Assembly (NCBI RefSeq): GCF_017308975.1
Contig: NZ_JADWPD010000004.1
Location: 69,901 to 133,900, forward strand
From: Amycolatopsis sp. MtRt-6
Lineage (GTDB): Bacteria; Actinomycetota; Actinomycetes; Mycobacteriales; Pseudonocardiaceae
Length of the DNA: 64,000 bases
Direction of reading: 5' to 3'
A program made the translations under genes and the position numbers. The notes below the pieces were generated by a model. It ran no database searches and was not told the DNA's origin. It saw only the letters and a list, made by a program, of their open reading frames with translations. The first letter of the stretch is position 1; the number at the start of each line of letters is the position of its first letter. Shown in pieces: positions 16,272 to 24,384 of this stretch.

Positions 16272-17208
16272 GGGCCACCCGCATTTCCAGGGCGGCTCGC
16301 GTCGCGGCCAGCACGCGCTCTTCGCCGAGCAGCAGCAGCCCGCCGTCCGGCTCCTCGCCGTGCGGGTCGCCGACGTTCCCGGCCCAGAGCACCACGTGCT
16401 GCCGGGCGGACGGCGGCGGGCCCCACAACCGCGGCGGAGTCGGACCGAACAGCAGCACCGACGGCGTGCCGAACGCGGTCGCGAGGTGTCCGACGCCGGT
16501 GTCGCCGCAGACGACCAGGGCCGCTCCGGCCACCAGCGCGGCCAGTTCCGCCAGGTCGGTGCGCCCGGCCAGCACGGCGTCGTCGCCGAGCCCGGCCGCT
16601 TCGGCGATCGAAACCGCCAGGTCGCGCTCGGCGGCGCTGCCGGTGAGCACGACGCGCCGGCCGTCGGCGGCGAGGTCGCGGACGACGGTCGCGAACCGCT
16701 CGGGCGGCCAGCGCCGGGCCGGGAACGCCGCGCCGGGGTGCACCACGACGGCGTCCGGGGCCGGGCTCGGGCCGGGCGGCACGGGCAGGCGCAGGGCCGA
16801 GCGGTCCGCCTCGAGGTGGTGGTACTCGACGAGCCGGCACCAGCGGTCGACCTCGTGCACGTCGTCGCGCCAGTCGAGCCCGGGCACTTCGGGGTAGTCG
16901 GGGTGGCGGTGGGTCAGCAGCTCGGCGGGATCGGTTCCGAGCAGGTCGTGGATGCTCTCCGGGCCGCTGCCGTGCAGGTTGACCGCGAGCCGCGGCGGGG
17001 CGCCGGGCCAGGCGAGGTCGCCGAGCCCGGACGTCGGCAGCAGCTCGTCGACCGCGTCGATCAGCTCAACCAGGTCCCGCAGGCCTTCCGGCGCGGCCAG
17101 CACCAACCGGTCGTCGGGGTAGGCCGCCCGCAGGGCCCGCAGCGCGGGGACCGCCGTCAGCAGGTCTCCGACGCCGAGCGCGCGCAGCACGAGGACCGCG
17201 GAGCTCAC
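16264..17208 (-). CDS. GT9-family glycosyltransferase
   Basis: 314 aa from the GTG that forms a GTGA overlap with the SDR gene stop. GT9 features: LVLRALGVGDLLTAVPALRALRAAYP at the start, AVVVHPGAAFPARRWPPERFATVV, and VVCGDTGVGHLATAFGTPSVLLFGP. A second heptosyltransferase-fold enzyme in the locus, divergent from the one at 8836. Its place between ugd and hldE supports heptose transfer; donor and acceptor remain unproven. Confidence 0.85.
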   Translation of the reverse strand: MSSAVLVLRALGVGDLLTAVPALRALRAAYPDDRLVLAAPEGLRDLVELIDAVDELLPTSGLGDLAWPGAPPRLAVNLHGSGPESIHDLLGTDPAELLTHRHPDYPEVPGLDWRDDVHEVDRWCRLVEYHHLEADRSALRLPVPPGPSPAPDAVVVHPGAAFPARRWPPERFATVVRDLAADGRRVVLTGSAAERDLAVSIAEAAGLGDDAVLAGRTDLAELAALVAGAALVVCGDTGVGHLATAFGTPSVLLFGPTPPRLWGPPPSARQHVVLWAGNVGDPHGEEPDGGLLLLGEERVLAATRAALEMRVAHG

Positions 17209-17891
17209 GGCCACGACCCCTCCTCCGACGCGCACACGACCATCTCGCGGACTTCGGCGCCCGGCGGCTGCTGGAGCGCGAACACGACGGTGTTCGCGAC
17301 GTGCTCGGGCTGGTTGAGCTTCGCGTCCGGCGGCGGCTTGTACTGGTCGGTGCGGTCGTCGAAGAAGTGCGTCCACATCCCGCCGGGGACGAGCAGGGTG
17401 ACGCCGACGCGGCCGGCCAGCTCGGCGGCCAGTGCCCGGGTGAAGCCGACGACGCCGAACTTCGAGGCGCAGTAGGCGGTCGCGTCGCTCACCGCCTTGA
17501 TGCCCAGGGTGGACGCCACGGTGACGACCGTGCCGTGCGAGCGTTCCAGGTAGGGGAGCGCGGCGCGGATCACCGCGGCCGTGCCGAGCAGGTTCACCTT
17601 GACGACCCGCTCCCAGTCCTCTGTGGACACGGTGGCCAAGGGTCCGCAGGCGTCGGTGCCGGCCGCCGTGAAGACGCCGTCGAGTCCACCCGCGCGCTCG
17701 GCGAGATCGCGGACCGCGGCCTCGGTGGCGGCGGTGTCGGTCAGGTCGGCTTCGACGTATTCGGCCGGGTCCTCGGGTCGGACGCGGTCGAGGATGTACG
17801 GGGTGCCGCCGGCCTTGCGGACGGCGTCGACGGTGGCGGCACCTAGTCCGGACGCGCCACCGGTGATCAGGACGTTGCCGAGGGGTCGCAT
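17205..17891 (-). CDS. SDR-family oxidoreductase
   Basis: 228 aa. Short-chain dehydrogenase with LITGGASGLG (8-17), Ser in TVASTLGI and Tyr-x3-Lys in AYCASKFG, but a short C-terminus. Located between the GT9 and hldE genes of the heptose operon, and coupled to the GT9 gene by a GTGA overlap. It may modify a sugar or sugar nucleotide. It lacks the features of the extended SDRs that act as HldD epimerases, so I do not call it one. Confidence 0.8.
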   Translation of the reverse strand: MRPLGNVLITGGASGLGAATVDAVRKAGGTPYILDRVRPEDPAEYVEADLTDTAATEAAVRDLAERAGGLDGVFTAAGTDACGPLATVSTEDWERVVKVNLLGTAAVIRAALPYLERSHGTVVTVASTLGIKAVSDATAYCASKFGVVGFTRALAAELAGRVGVTLLVPGGMWTHFFDDRTDQYKPPPDAKLNQPEHVANTVVFALQQPPGAEVREMVVCASEEGSWP

Positions 17892-17914
17892 CGCTCTCCT
17901 TCGCGGGCAGAGGA

Positions 17915-19282
17915 TCAGGCGCTGGCCGCCGCGGCGACCAGCCGGGAGGTCGAGTAGCCGGGCACGGTCGGGACGAGGACGACCTCGCCGCCGTGCCGTT
18001 CGACCACTTCGCGTTCGGGCAGGTCCGCGTCCGCGTAGTCGCCGCCCTTCACCCAGACGTCCGGGCGCAGCCGCTCCAGGACAGCCGTGGGCGAAGGTTC
18101 GTCGAACACGGCGACGGCGTCCACAAAGGACAAAGCCGTCAGCAGCCGGGCCCGGTCGCGGTCGCGGACCAGCGGGCGGCCGGGCCCCTTGAGGCCCCGC
18201 ACCGAAGCGTCGGAATTGAGGCAGACGACGAGCGCGTCGCCGAGGGCGCGGGCCTGCCGCAGCAGGCTGACGTGCCCGGGGTGCAGGAGGTCGAAGCAGC
18301 CGCCGGTGGCGATCAGCCTGCCGCCGGTCTCGCGGATCCGCTCGGCGAGGCCGAAGGCGTCGGTCGCCGGCTGCGGGTCGGGCACCGGTCCGTCGTTCGT
18401 GGCCAGCGCGGTCGCACCGCCGGTGGCGACGAACCGGGCGGCCGCTTCGACCGCGGTCACCACGGCTTCGGTCGTGTCGGCGCCGCCGAGCAGGGCCGCG
18501 GTGGCCGCGGCGGCGAACCGGTCGCCGGCCCCGCACGTGTCGGGCGCGGGGTGGCCCGGCGTCCGCGCCGCGGCGGGGATCGGGACGGTCGTTTCGCCGA
18601 GGCCGTCGGCGAGCACCGCGCCGCGGGACCCGACGGTCACCGCGACCGCGTCGGCGTGCCAGTGGCCGCGCAGCAGCTTGGCCAGCTCGGCCGGTTCGTC
18701 GTGCCCGGCCAGCACCGCGCGCGCCTCGGCGAGGTTCGGGGTGACCAGCCGCGTGCCGGGTACCGGCTGCGCGCCGCGGGGGTGCGGGTCCCAGACCACC
18801 GGGATCCGCTCGGCCAGCTCCCGCAGGAGCCGCCGGACGTCCGGGTTGCGCGTCAGGCCGCGGCCGTAATCGGCCACGAGGATCGCGCCGGCGTCCGCCA
18901 GGACGTCGCGCACCCGGGCGGGCAGCGGGTCGGTGGTCGCCGTGCCGTCGCCGGAATCCAGGCGCAGCAACGACTGCCCGCCGGCGCGGACGCGGGTCTT
19001 GCACACCGTCGCGCCGCGCAGCGGCAGCGGCAGCACGGTGACGTCCGGTTCCAGCAGCCCGGTGAGCGCGTGGCCGCCTTCGTCGTCGCCGAGCGGGGTG
19101 ACCAGGACGACCTCGGCCGCCGACCGCGCGGCGAGCAGCGCGGCGAGACCGGCCCCGCCGGGGCGGCGGCGCCGGGCCGTCAGGTCGACCACCGGCACCG
19201 GCGCCTCCGGGCACAGCCGCTCGGCGGTGCCTTCGGCGTCGACGTCCAGCAGCGTGTCGCCCAGGACGACCAGCGGCTTCAC
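17915..19282 (-). CDS. hldE: Bifunctional heptose-7-P kinase / heptose-1-P adenylyltransferase
   Basis: 455 aa, close to HldE of Gram-negatives. N-terminal PfkB-type kinase domain with the anion-hole motif DTCGAGD (248-254); C-terminal nucleotidyltransferase domain with FDLLHPGH (330-337), KGGDYADADLPE and YSTSRLV. It phosphorylates D-glycero-D-manno-heptose 7-P at C1 and later adenylates the 1-phosphate to ADP-heptose. The GTG start overlaps the gmhA stop, so the two are translated together. The GmhB step between its two reactions is supplied by the fusion protein at 9882. Confidence 0.92.
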   Translation of the reverse strand: MKPLVVLGDTLLDVDAEGTAERLCPEAPVPVVDLTARRRRPGGAGLAALLAARSAAEVVLVTPLGDDEGGHALTGLLEPDVTVLPLPLRGATVCKTRVRAGGQSLLRLDSGDGTATTDPLPARVRDVLADAGAILVADYGRGLTRNPDVRRLLRELAERIPVVWDPHPRGAQPVPGTRLVTPNLAEARAVLAGHDEPAELAKLLRGHWHADAVAVTVGSRGAVLADGLGETTVPIPAAARTPGHPAPDTCGAGDRFAAAATAALLGGADTTEAVVTAVEAAARFVATGGATALATNDGPVPDPQPATDAFGLAERIRETGGRLIATGGCFDLLHPGHVSLLRQARALGDALVVCLNSDASVRGLKGPGRPLVRDRDRARLLTALSFVDAVAVFDEPSPTAVLERLRPDVWVKGGDYADADLPEREVVERHGGEVVLVPTVPGYSTSRLVAAAASA

Positions 19283-19839
19283 GCGGTCACCCCGAGCGCG
19301 TCGTCGAGCGCCGCGCACAGGCCGTGGACCAGCGCCAGGTGCATCTCCTGCACGGTCGCGACGGTCGGCGCCTCGACCGTCACGGCGTCGTCGCACAGGG
19401 CGGCGAGGGGGTTGGGGGCGGGCCCGGTCAGGGCCCACGTCGTCACGCCGAGCTCGTGCGCGGCCTTGGCCGCGGCGACGACGTTCTGGCTGGTGCCACT
19501 GGTGGACAGGCAGACGAGCACGTCACCCGGCCGCCCGTGCGCGCGCACCTGGCGGGCGAAGACCTCGTGGTCGCCGTAGTCGTTGACGATGGCCGTGGTC
19601 GCGGACGTGTCCGCGTGCAGCGCGATGGCCGACAGCGGCTGCCGCTCGTCGCGGAACCGGCCGACGAGCTCGCCGGTCAGGTGCTGGGCTTCGGCGGCGC
19701 TGCCGCCGTTGCCGCAGGCGAGCAGCCGGCCACCGGCCTCGAACACGCCGGCGAGGTGCCGTCCCCACGCGAGTATCTTGGGGGCGGATTCGCGGGTCCG
19801 GCCGGCCGCTTCGGCCAGCGCGGCGAGATGAGCTTCCAT
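19279..19839 (-). CDS. gmhA: Sedoheptulose-7-phosphate isomerase
   Basis: 186 aa, normal length. SIS-domain isomerase with CGNGGSAAEAQHLTGELVGRF (from residue 42, including the zinc/active-site His53 and Glu57), CLSTSGTSQNVV and the C-terminal TVQEMHLALVHGLC that carries the second active-site His. It converts sedoheptulose 7-phosphate to D-glycero-D-manno-heptose 7-phosphate, the first committed step. The start overlaps the carbamoyltransferase stop by one base (TGATG). Confidence 0.93.
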   Translation of the reverse strand: MEAHLAALAEAAGRTRESAPKILAWGRHLAGVFEAGGRLLACGNGGSAAEAQHLTGELVGRFRDERQPLSAIALHADTSATTAIVNDYGDHEVFARQVRAHGRPGDVLVCLSTSGTSQNVVAAAKAAHELGVTTWALTGPAPNPLAALCDDAVTVEAPTVATVQEMHLALVHGLCAALDDALGVTA

Positions 19840-21512
19840 CACAGCACCTCCTTTTCCTCCGGCGACGCCGCGCCGGGTCGGGTGGGGCGGGGACGCCGGA
19901 GCACGAACGGCCCCAGCGCGAGCAGGTCGATCGGGGCCGAGCCGAAGCACTCCAGCGCGTCCCGGGGCGAGTCGACCATCGGGCGGCCCGCGGTGTTGAG
20001 GCTGGTGTTGATCACGACCGGCAGGCCCGTCCGGCGTTCGAAGGCGGCCAGCATCCGCGCCAGCACCGGGTTTTCGCGTTCTTCGACGGTCTGCACCCGG
20101 GCCGTGCCGTCGACGTGCGTGACGGCCGGGATGCGGTCCCGCCAGTCTTGCGCGACGTCGTGCACGAACAGCATGTACGGGCTGGGCAGCGGGCCGCGCG
20201 TGAAGATCTCGGCTGCCCGCTCGGCCCGCACCATCGGCGCCACCGGGCGGAACTGCTCGCGGCCCTTGACGTCGTTGAGCCGCTCGAGGTTCGCCTTGCG
20301 GCCCGGGTGGGCCAGCAGCGAGCGGTGCCCCAGTGCCCGCGGGCCGAATTCGGCCCGGCCCTGGAACCACGCGATGACTTCGTCGTTCGCGAGCGCTTCG
20401 GCGACGGTCTCGGCGAGGTCGTCGGGCCGTTCGTAGGGCAGCTTGGCCTTGATGAGGATCTCTTCGAGCTCTTCGTCCGTCCACCCGCGACCGAGCCCGG
20501 CGTCCCCCATGGGCGTCCCGCGTTCCCCGGCGTCGGCGGCCAGCTGCAGGGCCGCGCCGAGCGCCGTGCCCGCGTCCCCGGCGGCGGGCTGCACCCAGAT
20601 CCGGTCGAACGGGCCCTCGGCGTGCAGCCGCGTGTTCGCGACGCAGTTGAGCGCGATCCCGCCGGCCATCGCCAGGTCGCGCTGGCCGGTGGCCTCGTGC
20701 AGCCAGTCGGCGAGTTCTAAGAGGATGTCTTCGAGGACTTTCTGGACACTCGCGGCGAGATCGGCGTGCCGCCGCGTGAGTTCTTCGCCGGGTCCGCGCC
20801 GCGGGGCGAGTGCGGCCAGGTCGACGCCGGACGCGTGGAAGCCGCCGTCGCCGGTCACGTGGACATGCTCGCAAAGCTCGTCGAGGAACTCCGGCTTGCC
20901 GTAGGAGGCCAGCGCCATGACCTTGTACTCGTCGCTGGACCGCGCGAAGCCGCAGTGCTCGGTGAGGTCCTCGTACAGCAGGCCGAGCGAGTGCGGCAGC
21001 CGCTGGGCCGCCAGCTCCTTGAACCGCCCGTCGCGGTATTCACCGGCCAGGTAGGACGTGCTTTCGCCGCGGCCGTCGGCGACGAGCACGGCGCAGTCGC
21101 CGAACGGCGCGGCGAGCGCGGCCGACGCGGCGTGCGCGACGTGGTGCCGGACGAACTTGACGATCTTCGGGTCCAGTCCGGGCAAAGCGGACTTCAGGAA
21201 CAAGGGTGCCCGCTTGGCGAACTCCGTTCGCAGCTCCTCGCCGCTGGGGTCGTGGCCGGGCAGGCCCGGCTCGACCAGCGCGGGGTCGTAGGAGTAGCCG
21301 ACGGCGTCGAGGTCCTTCGCGGACAGTCCCGCCTCGGCCAGGCACCAGGCGGCGGCCTGGGCTGGTTGCTCCCAGGTGGAAAACGGCACCGCCTGCTTGC
21401 CGTGCTTGCGGCGGCTGAAGCGTTCTTCCTCCGCCGCGGCGACGATCTCCCCGTCCACCACCAGCGCTGCGGCCGGGTCGTGGAAGACGGCATTGATCCC
21501 GAGTATGCGCAT
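19839..21512 (-). CDS. NodU/CmcH-family carbamoyltransferase
   Basis: 557 aa. N-terminal Kae1-like ASKHA domain (RILGINAVFHDPAAALV ... FVRHHVAHAASAALAAPF with metal-binding His) and the YrdC-like C-terminal domain (FGPRALGHRSLLAHPG, then GLPVVINTSLNTAGRPMVDSP). The family transfers carbamoyl from carbamoyl phosphate to hydroxyls of sugars, as in Nod factors, or of antibiotics. First gene of the seven-gene heptose operon, so a carbamoylated sugar in the final glycan is likely. Confidence 0.9.
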   Translation of the reverse strand: MRILGINAVFHDPAAALVVDGEIVAAAEEERFSRRKHGKQAVPFSTWEQPAQAAAWCLAEAGLSAKDLDAVGYSYDPALVEPGLPGHDPSGEELRTEFAKRAPLFLKSALPGLDPKIVKFVRHHVAHAASAALAAPFGDCAVLVADGRGESTSYLAGEYRDGRFKELAAQRLPHSLGLLYEDLTEHCGFARSSDEYKVMALASYGKPEFLDELCEHVHVTGDGGFHASGVDLAALAPRRGPGEELTRRHADLAASVQKVLEDILLELADWLHEATGQRDLAMAGGIALNCVANTRLHAEGPFDRIWVQPAAGDAGTALGAALQLAADAGERGTPMGDAGLGRGWTDEELEEILIKAKLPYERPDDLAETVAEALANDEVIAWFQGRAEFGPRALGHRSLLAHPGRKANLERLNDVKGREQFRPVAPMVRAERAAEIFTRGPLPSPYMLFVHDVAQDWRDRIPAVTHVDGTARVQTVEERENPVLARMLAAFERRTGLPVVINTSLNTAGRPMVDSPRDALECFGSAPIDLLALGPFVLRRPRPTRPGAASPEEKEVL

Positions 21513-21568
21513 CGACCTGCCTCTGGCGTTTCGGCGCGGACTCGTCGGGCCCGCTCTCGCCTATAGCG

Positions 21569-21593
21569 CTACCCGGCGAAGTCGTTGATAAAC
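21569..21593 (-). promoter_or_regulatory. SigF/SigB-type promoter of heptose operon, perfect match
   Basis: Minus strand: GTTT (21590-21593), 15-nt spacer, GGGTAG (21569-21574). It lies 56 nt upstream of the carbamoyltransferase start and inside the gap after the UDP-xylose synthase-like gene, so it should drive the whole operon down to 14359. Confidence 0.8.
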
Positions 21594-21624
21594 GATCGCG
21601 GGCAAAAGCCCTGGGCGTCGCTAC

Positions 21625-22590
21625 TCACCGCGACGGCGCCCGGCGGAACCACGCCGCAGTGCGACGGAGGCCGTCGCCGGCGTCGATCTTCGGTTCCCAG
21701 CCGAGAACATCGCGGGCGAGGGAGATGTCGGGGCAGCGGCGCCGGGGGTCGTCGACGACGGCGTCGACGTACTGGATGGGGGAGCCGGAGCCGGTGATGT
21801 CCTTGATCCGTTCCGCCACTTGACGGACGGTGAGCTCGTCGGGGTTGCCGATGTTCACCGGCCCGGGGTGGCCCGACCGCGCTAGGGTGAGCAGGCCGCG
21901 GACGGTGTCCTCGACGTAGCAGATGGACCGGGTCTGCTCGCCGGTGCCGGTGACCGTGATCGGCTCGTTCTTGAGCGCCTGGACCAGAAACGCGGGGATC
22001 ATCCGGCCGTCGTGGGCGCGCATGCCGGGGCCGTAGGTGTTGAAGATCCGGGCGATGGCCGTGTCGACGCCGTACTCGCGGCGGTAGGCCGAGGTCAGCG
22101 CTTCGGCGTAGCGCTTGGCTTCGTCGTAGACACTGCGCGGTCCGATCGGGTTGACGTTGCCCCAATACCCTTCGCGCTGCGGGTGTTCCAGGGGGTCGCC
22201 GTAGACCTCGCTGGTCGAGGCGAGCACGAACCGGGCGCCGTCACGGCGGGCCAGTTCCAGCGCGTTCTCCGTGCCGTGCGCGCCGGCACGCAGCGTCTCG
22301 ATCGGGAGGGCCAGGTAGTCGCGGGGCGACGCGGCCGAAGCGAGGTGGAACACGACGTCGGCTTCGCAGCCCAGCGGCATCGGCTGCGTGACGTCGTGGC
22401 GCACGAACCGGAACCGTTCGTGGCGCCGCAGGGCGTCCAGGGTGTCCGCCGAGGACGTCGCGAGGTTGTCCACGGCGATCACTTCGATGTCCTCTTCGAG
22501 CAACAGCTCGCACAGGTGGGCGCCGACGAAGCCGGCACCCCCGGTCACCACCGCACGTCCGAACCGCCTGGTCACTCCCGGATCCGTCAT
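21625..22590 (-). CDS. UDP-glucuronate decarboxylase-like (UDP-xylose synthase)
   Basis: 321 aa. Extended SDR with GGAGFVG (17-23), and Tyr155-x3-Lys159 in SVYDEAKRYAE. The stretch STSEVYGDPLEHPQ, then GYWGNVNPIGPRSVYDEAKR and ARIFNTYGPGM, closely follows the pattern of UDP-glucuronate decarboxylases (UXS). It would turn Ugd's product into UDP-xylose. A plain 4-epimerase is the alternative but fits these motifs less well. The ATG lies ten bases after GGGTAG, with no ribosome site, so leaderless. Confidence 0.85.
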   Translation of the reverse strand: MTDPGVTRRFGRAVVTGGAGFVGAHLCELLLEEDIEVIAVDNLATSSADTLDALRRHERFRFVRHDVTQPMPLGCEADVVFHLASAASPRDYLALPIETLRAGAHGTENALELARRDGARFVLASTSEVYGDPLEHPQREGYWGNVNPIGPRSVYDEAKRYAEALTSAYRREYGVDTAIARIFNTYGPGMRAHDGRMIPAFLVQALKNEPITVTGTGEQTRSICYVEDTVRGLLTLARSGHPGPVNIGNPDELTVRQVAERIKDITGSGSPIQYVDAVVDDPRRRCPDISLARDVLGWEPKIDAGDGLRRTAAWFRRAPSR

Positions 22591-22600
22591 GCCGTGGCGG

Positions 22601-22626
22601 CTACCCGGCGCCGGTGGCCGCAAAAC
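22601..22626 (-). promoter_or_regulatory. SigF/SigB-type promoter, perfect match
   Basis: Minus strand: GTTT (22623-22626), 16-nt spacer, GGGTAG (22601-22606). It drives the UDP-xylose synthase-like gene with a near-zero leader. Confidence 0.75.
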
Positions 22627-22627
22627 C

Positions 22628-22652
22628 GTGTAAGGGGGTGGAGAGCGGGTAA
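22628..22652 (+). promoter_or_regulatory. SigF/SigB-type promoter
   Basis: GTGT (22628-22631), 15-nt spacer, GGGTAA (22647-22652). Its -35 is separated by one base from the divergent -35. It drives the pyruvyl-transferase-family gene and the two GT2 genes. Confidence 0.65.
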
Positions 22653-22663
22653 GCGTCCCGACC

Positions 22664-23521
22664 ATGCGAGTTCTGCTCACCGGTTGGGCCAGTTTTCTGC
22701 ACGGGGAAGCCACGGCGGGTGACGTCCTGAGCCTGCGCGCGGCGGCGGACGCGCTGACGGAGGCCGGGATCGACCACCGGATCGCGTGGAGTCCCGGCTT
22801 CCGGCCCGCCGCGCTGCACCTGCCCGACGCGCCACCCGAGGACTACACGCACGTCGTGTTCGCCTGCGGCCCGGTCCACGGGCCGCAGGTGCGTTCGCTG
22901 CACGAACGCTACGCCGGCTGCCGCCGGATCGCGGTCGGCGTGTCCGTCCCGGACCCGGAAGACCCGGCGGTGACGGGGTTCCACCGGGTCTTCCCGCGCG
23001 ACGACGGCGGCACCGCCGAACTCGACCTGTCGCTCGGCGCGTCGGTGTCGCCGACGCCGGTGCTCGGCGTGATCCTGGCACCGCACCAGCCCGAATACGG
23101 CGGCGCGGGCCGCCACGGCGCCGTCCACGAGGCACTGACCGGCTGGCTCGCGCGCCGGGACTACGCCCGCGTGCCGCTGGACACCCGGCTCGCGCACGAG
23201 GACTGGGAGCGGTGCGCGACCCCGGACCAGTTCGCCGCGTTGGTGTCCAAAATGGACGCCGTGGTGACGACCCGGCTGCACGGCCTGGTGTTCGGGCTCA
23301 AGGCCGGCGTGCCGGTGCTCGCCGTCGACCCGGTGGCCGGCGGCGGGAAGGTGACCGCGCAGGGCAAAGCGCTGGACTGGCCGGTGCTGGCCACCGAAGA
23401 CGTCCGCGACACCGCGTTGCTCGACGCCCGCCTGAAGTGGTGCCTGGCCGCGCCGGTGCGGCCGCCCGCGCACCCGCCGTCCCTGACCGCGCTGGTGGAT
23501 GAGCTGGTGGGGCCGCGGTGA
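22664..23521 (+). CDS. Polysaccharide pyruvyl transferase family protein
   Basis: 285 aa. GT-B-like fold of the PS_pyruv_trans family: N-terminal RVLLTGWASFLHGEATAGDVLSL, and the C-terminal DAVVTTRLHGLVFGLKAGVPVLAVDP with the conserved RLHG. Family members add a pyruvate ketal to sugars of exopolysaccharides or cell-wall polymers; some are degenerate and act otherwise. First gene of a three-gene unit with two GT2 genes. The ATG is 11 nt after the -10. Confidence 0.8.
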   Translation: MRVLLTGWASFLHGEATAGDVLSLRAAADALTEAGIDHRIAWSPGFRPAALHLPDAPPEDYTHVVFACGPVHGPQVRSLHERYAGCRRIAVGVSVPDPEDPAVTGFHRVFPRDDGGTAELDLSLGASVSPTPVLGVILAPHQPEYGGAGRHGAVHEALTGWLARRDYARVPLDTRLAHEDWERCATPDQFAALVSKMDAVVTTRLHGLVFGLKAGVPVLAVDPVAGGGKVTAQGKALDWPVLATEDVRDTALLDARLKWCLAAPVRPPAHPPSLTALVDELVGPR

Positions 23522-24384
23522 GCGCGCGCACGACCGTCGTCATCGCCACCCGCAACCGCGCCGCCGAGCTGGGGCGCACCCTGACCCAGCTGTCCTCTTT
23601 GGACCCGCCGCCGCCGGTGATCGTGCTGGACAACGCGTCCGAGGACGACACGGCGGAGGTCGCCGGGAGGCACGGATGCGTCCGGGTGATCCGCCTGCCG
23701 CAGAACCTCGGTGCCGCCGCGCGCACGCTCGGCGTCATCGCGGCCGACACGCCGTACGTCGCCTTCAGCGACGACGACTCGTGGTGGGCGCCCGACGCGC
23801 TCGCCGAGGCGGAGCGGATCTTCGACGAGCACCCGCGCACCGGCCTGCTCGCCGCGCGCACCCTCGTCGGCCCGGAATGCCGGGACGACCCGGTGACCCC
23901 CGAGATGGAGCGCAGCCCGCTGGGGCACCCGGACGGCGCGCCCGGGCCGCTGGTGCTCGGCTTCCTGGCCTGCTCCGCGATCGTGCGCCGCACGGCGTAC
24001 CTGCAGGTGGGCGGGTTCAGCCCGCTGCTGCACTTCGGCGCGGAGGAGCAGCTGCTCGCCTACGACCTGGCCGCGCGCGGCTGGGAGGTCTGCTACGTCG
24101 GGCGCCTGCGCGCCCACCACCACCCGTCGCGGTCGCGGCCGCCGTCGTCGTGGCGGCGCCGGGCGGAACTGCGCAACCGGCTGCTCATCGCCGTGCTGCG
24201 CCGCCCACCGCGCGTCTGCCGCCGCGAGGTGGCGCGGACGCTGGTGCGGGCGCCCGGAGCCGTGCTCGGCGCGGTCCCGCGGCTGCCGCGCGCGCTGAGT
24301 TCCCGCCGCGTCCTGCCCGCCCACGTCGAACACCAGGCCCGGACTCTGGAAAGGACCACCGAATGGCGCGAATCTCGGTCGTGA
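23518..24384 (+). CDS. GT2 glycosyltransferase
   Basis: 288 aa, GTG start overlapping the previous stop (GTGA). GT-A fold: TVVIATRNRAAELGRTL, DNASEDDTA, NLGAAARTLGV, the metal motif in VAFSDDDSWW, and a later FGAEEQLLAYDLAARGW acceptor-site motif. No membrane helices, so it is a soluble or peripheral transferase. A close paralogue follows immediately. Donor sugar unknown. Confidence 0.88.
   Translation: MSARTTVVIATRNRAAELGRTLTQLSSLDPPPPVIVLDNASEDDTAEVAGRHGCVRVIRLPQNLGAAARTLGVIAADTPYVAFSDDDSWWAPDALAEAERIFDEHPRTGLLAARTLVGPECRDDPVTPEMERSPLGHPDGAPGPLVLGFLACSAIVRRTAYLQVGGFSPLLHFGAEEQLLAYDLAARGWEVCYVGRLRAHHHPSRSRPPSSWRRRAELRNRLLIAVLRRPPRVCRREVARTLVRAPGAVLGAVPRLPRALSSRRVLPAHVEHQARTLERTTEWRESRS

Noticed and set aside
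21625..22590. HldD (ADP-heptose epimerase) for the extended SDR in the heptose locus
   Set aside because: Its motifs follow UDP-glucuronate decarboxylases closely; no HldD-specific pattern is seen, so the pathway is left at the D,D-heptose stage.
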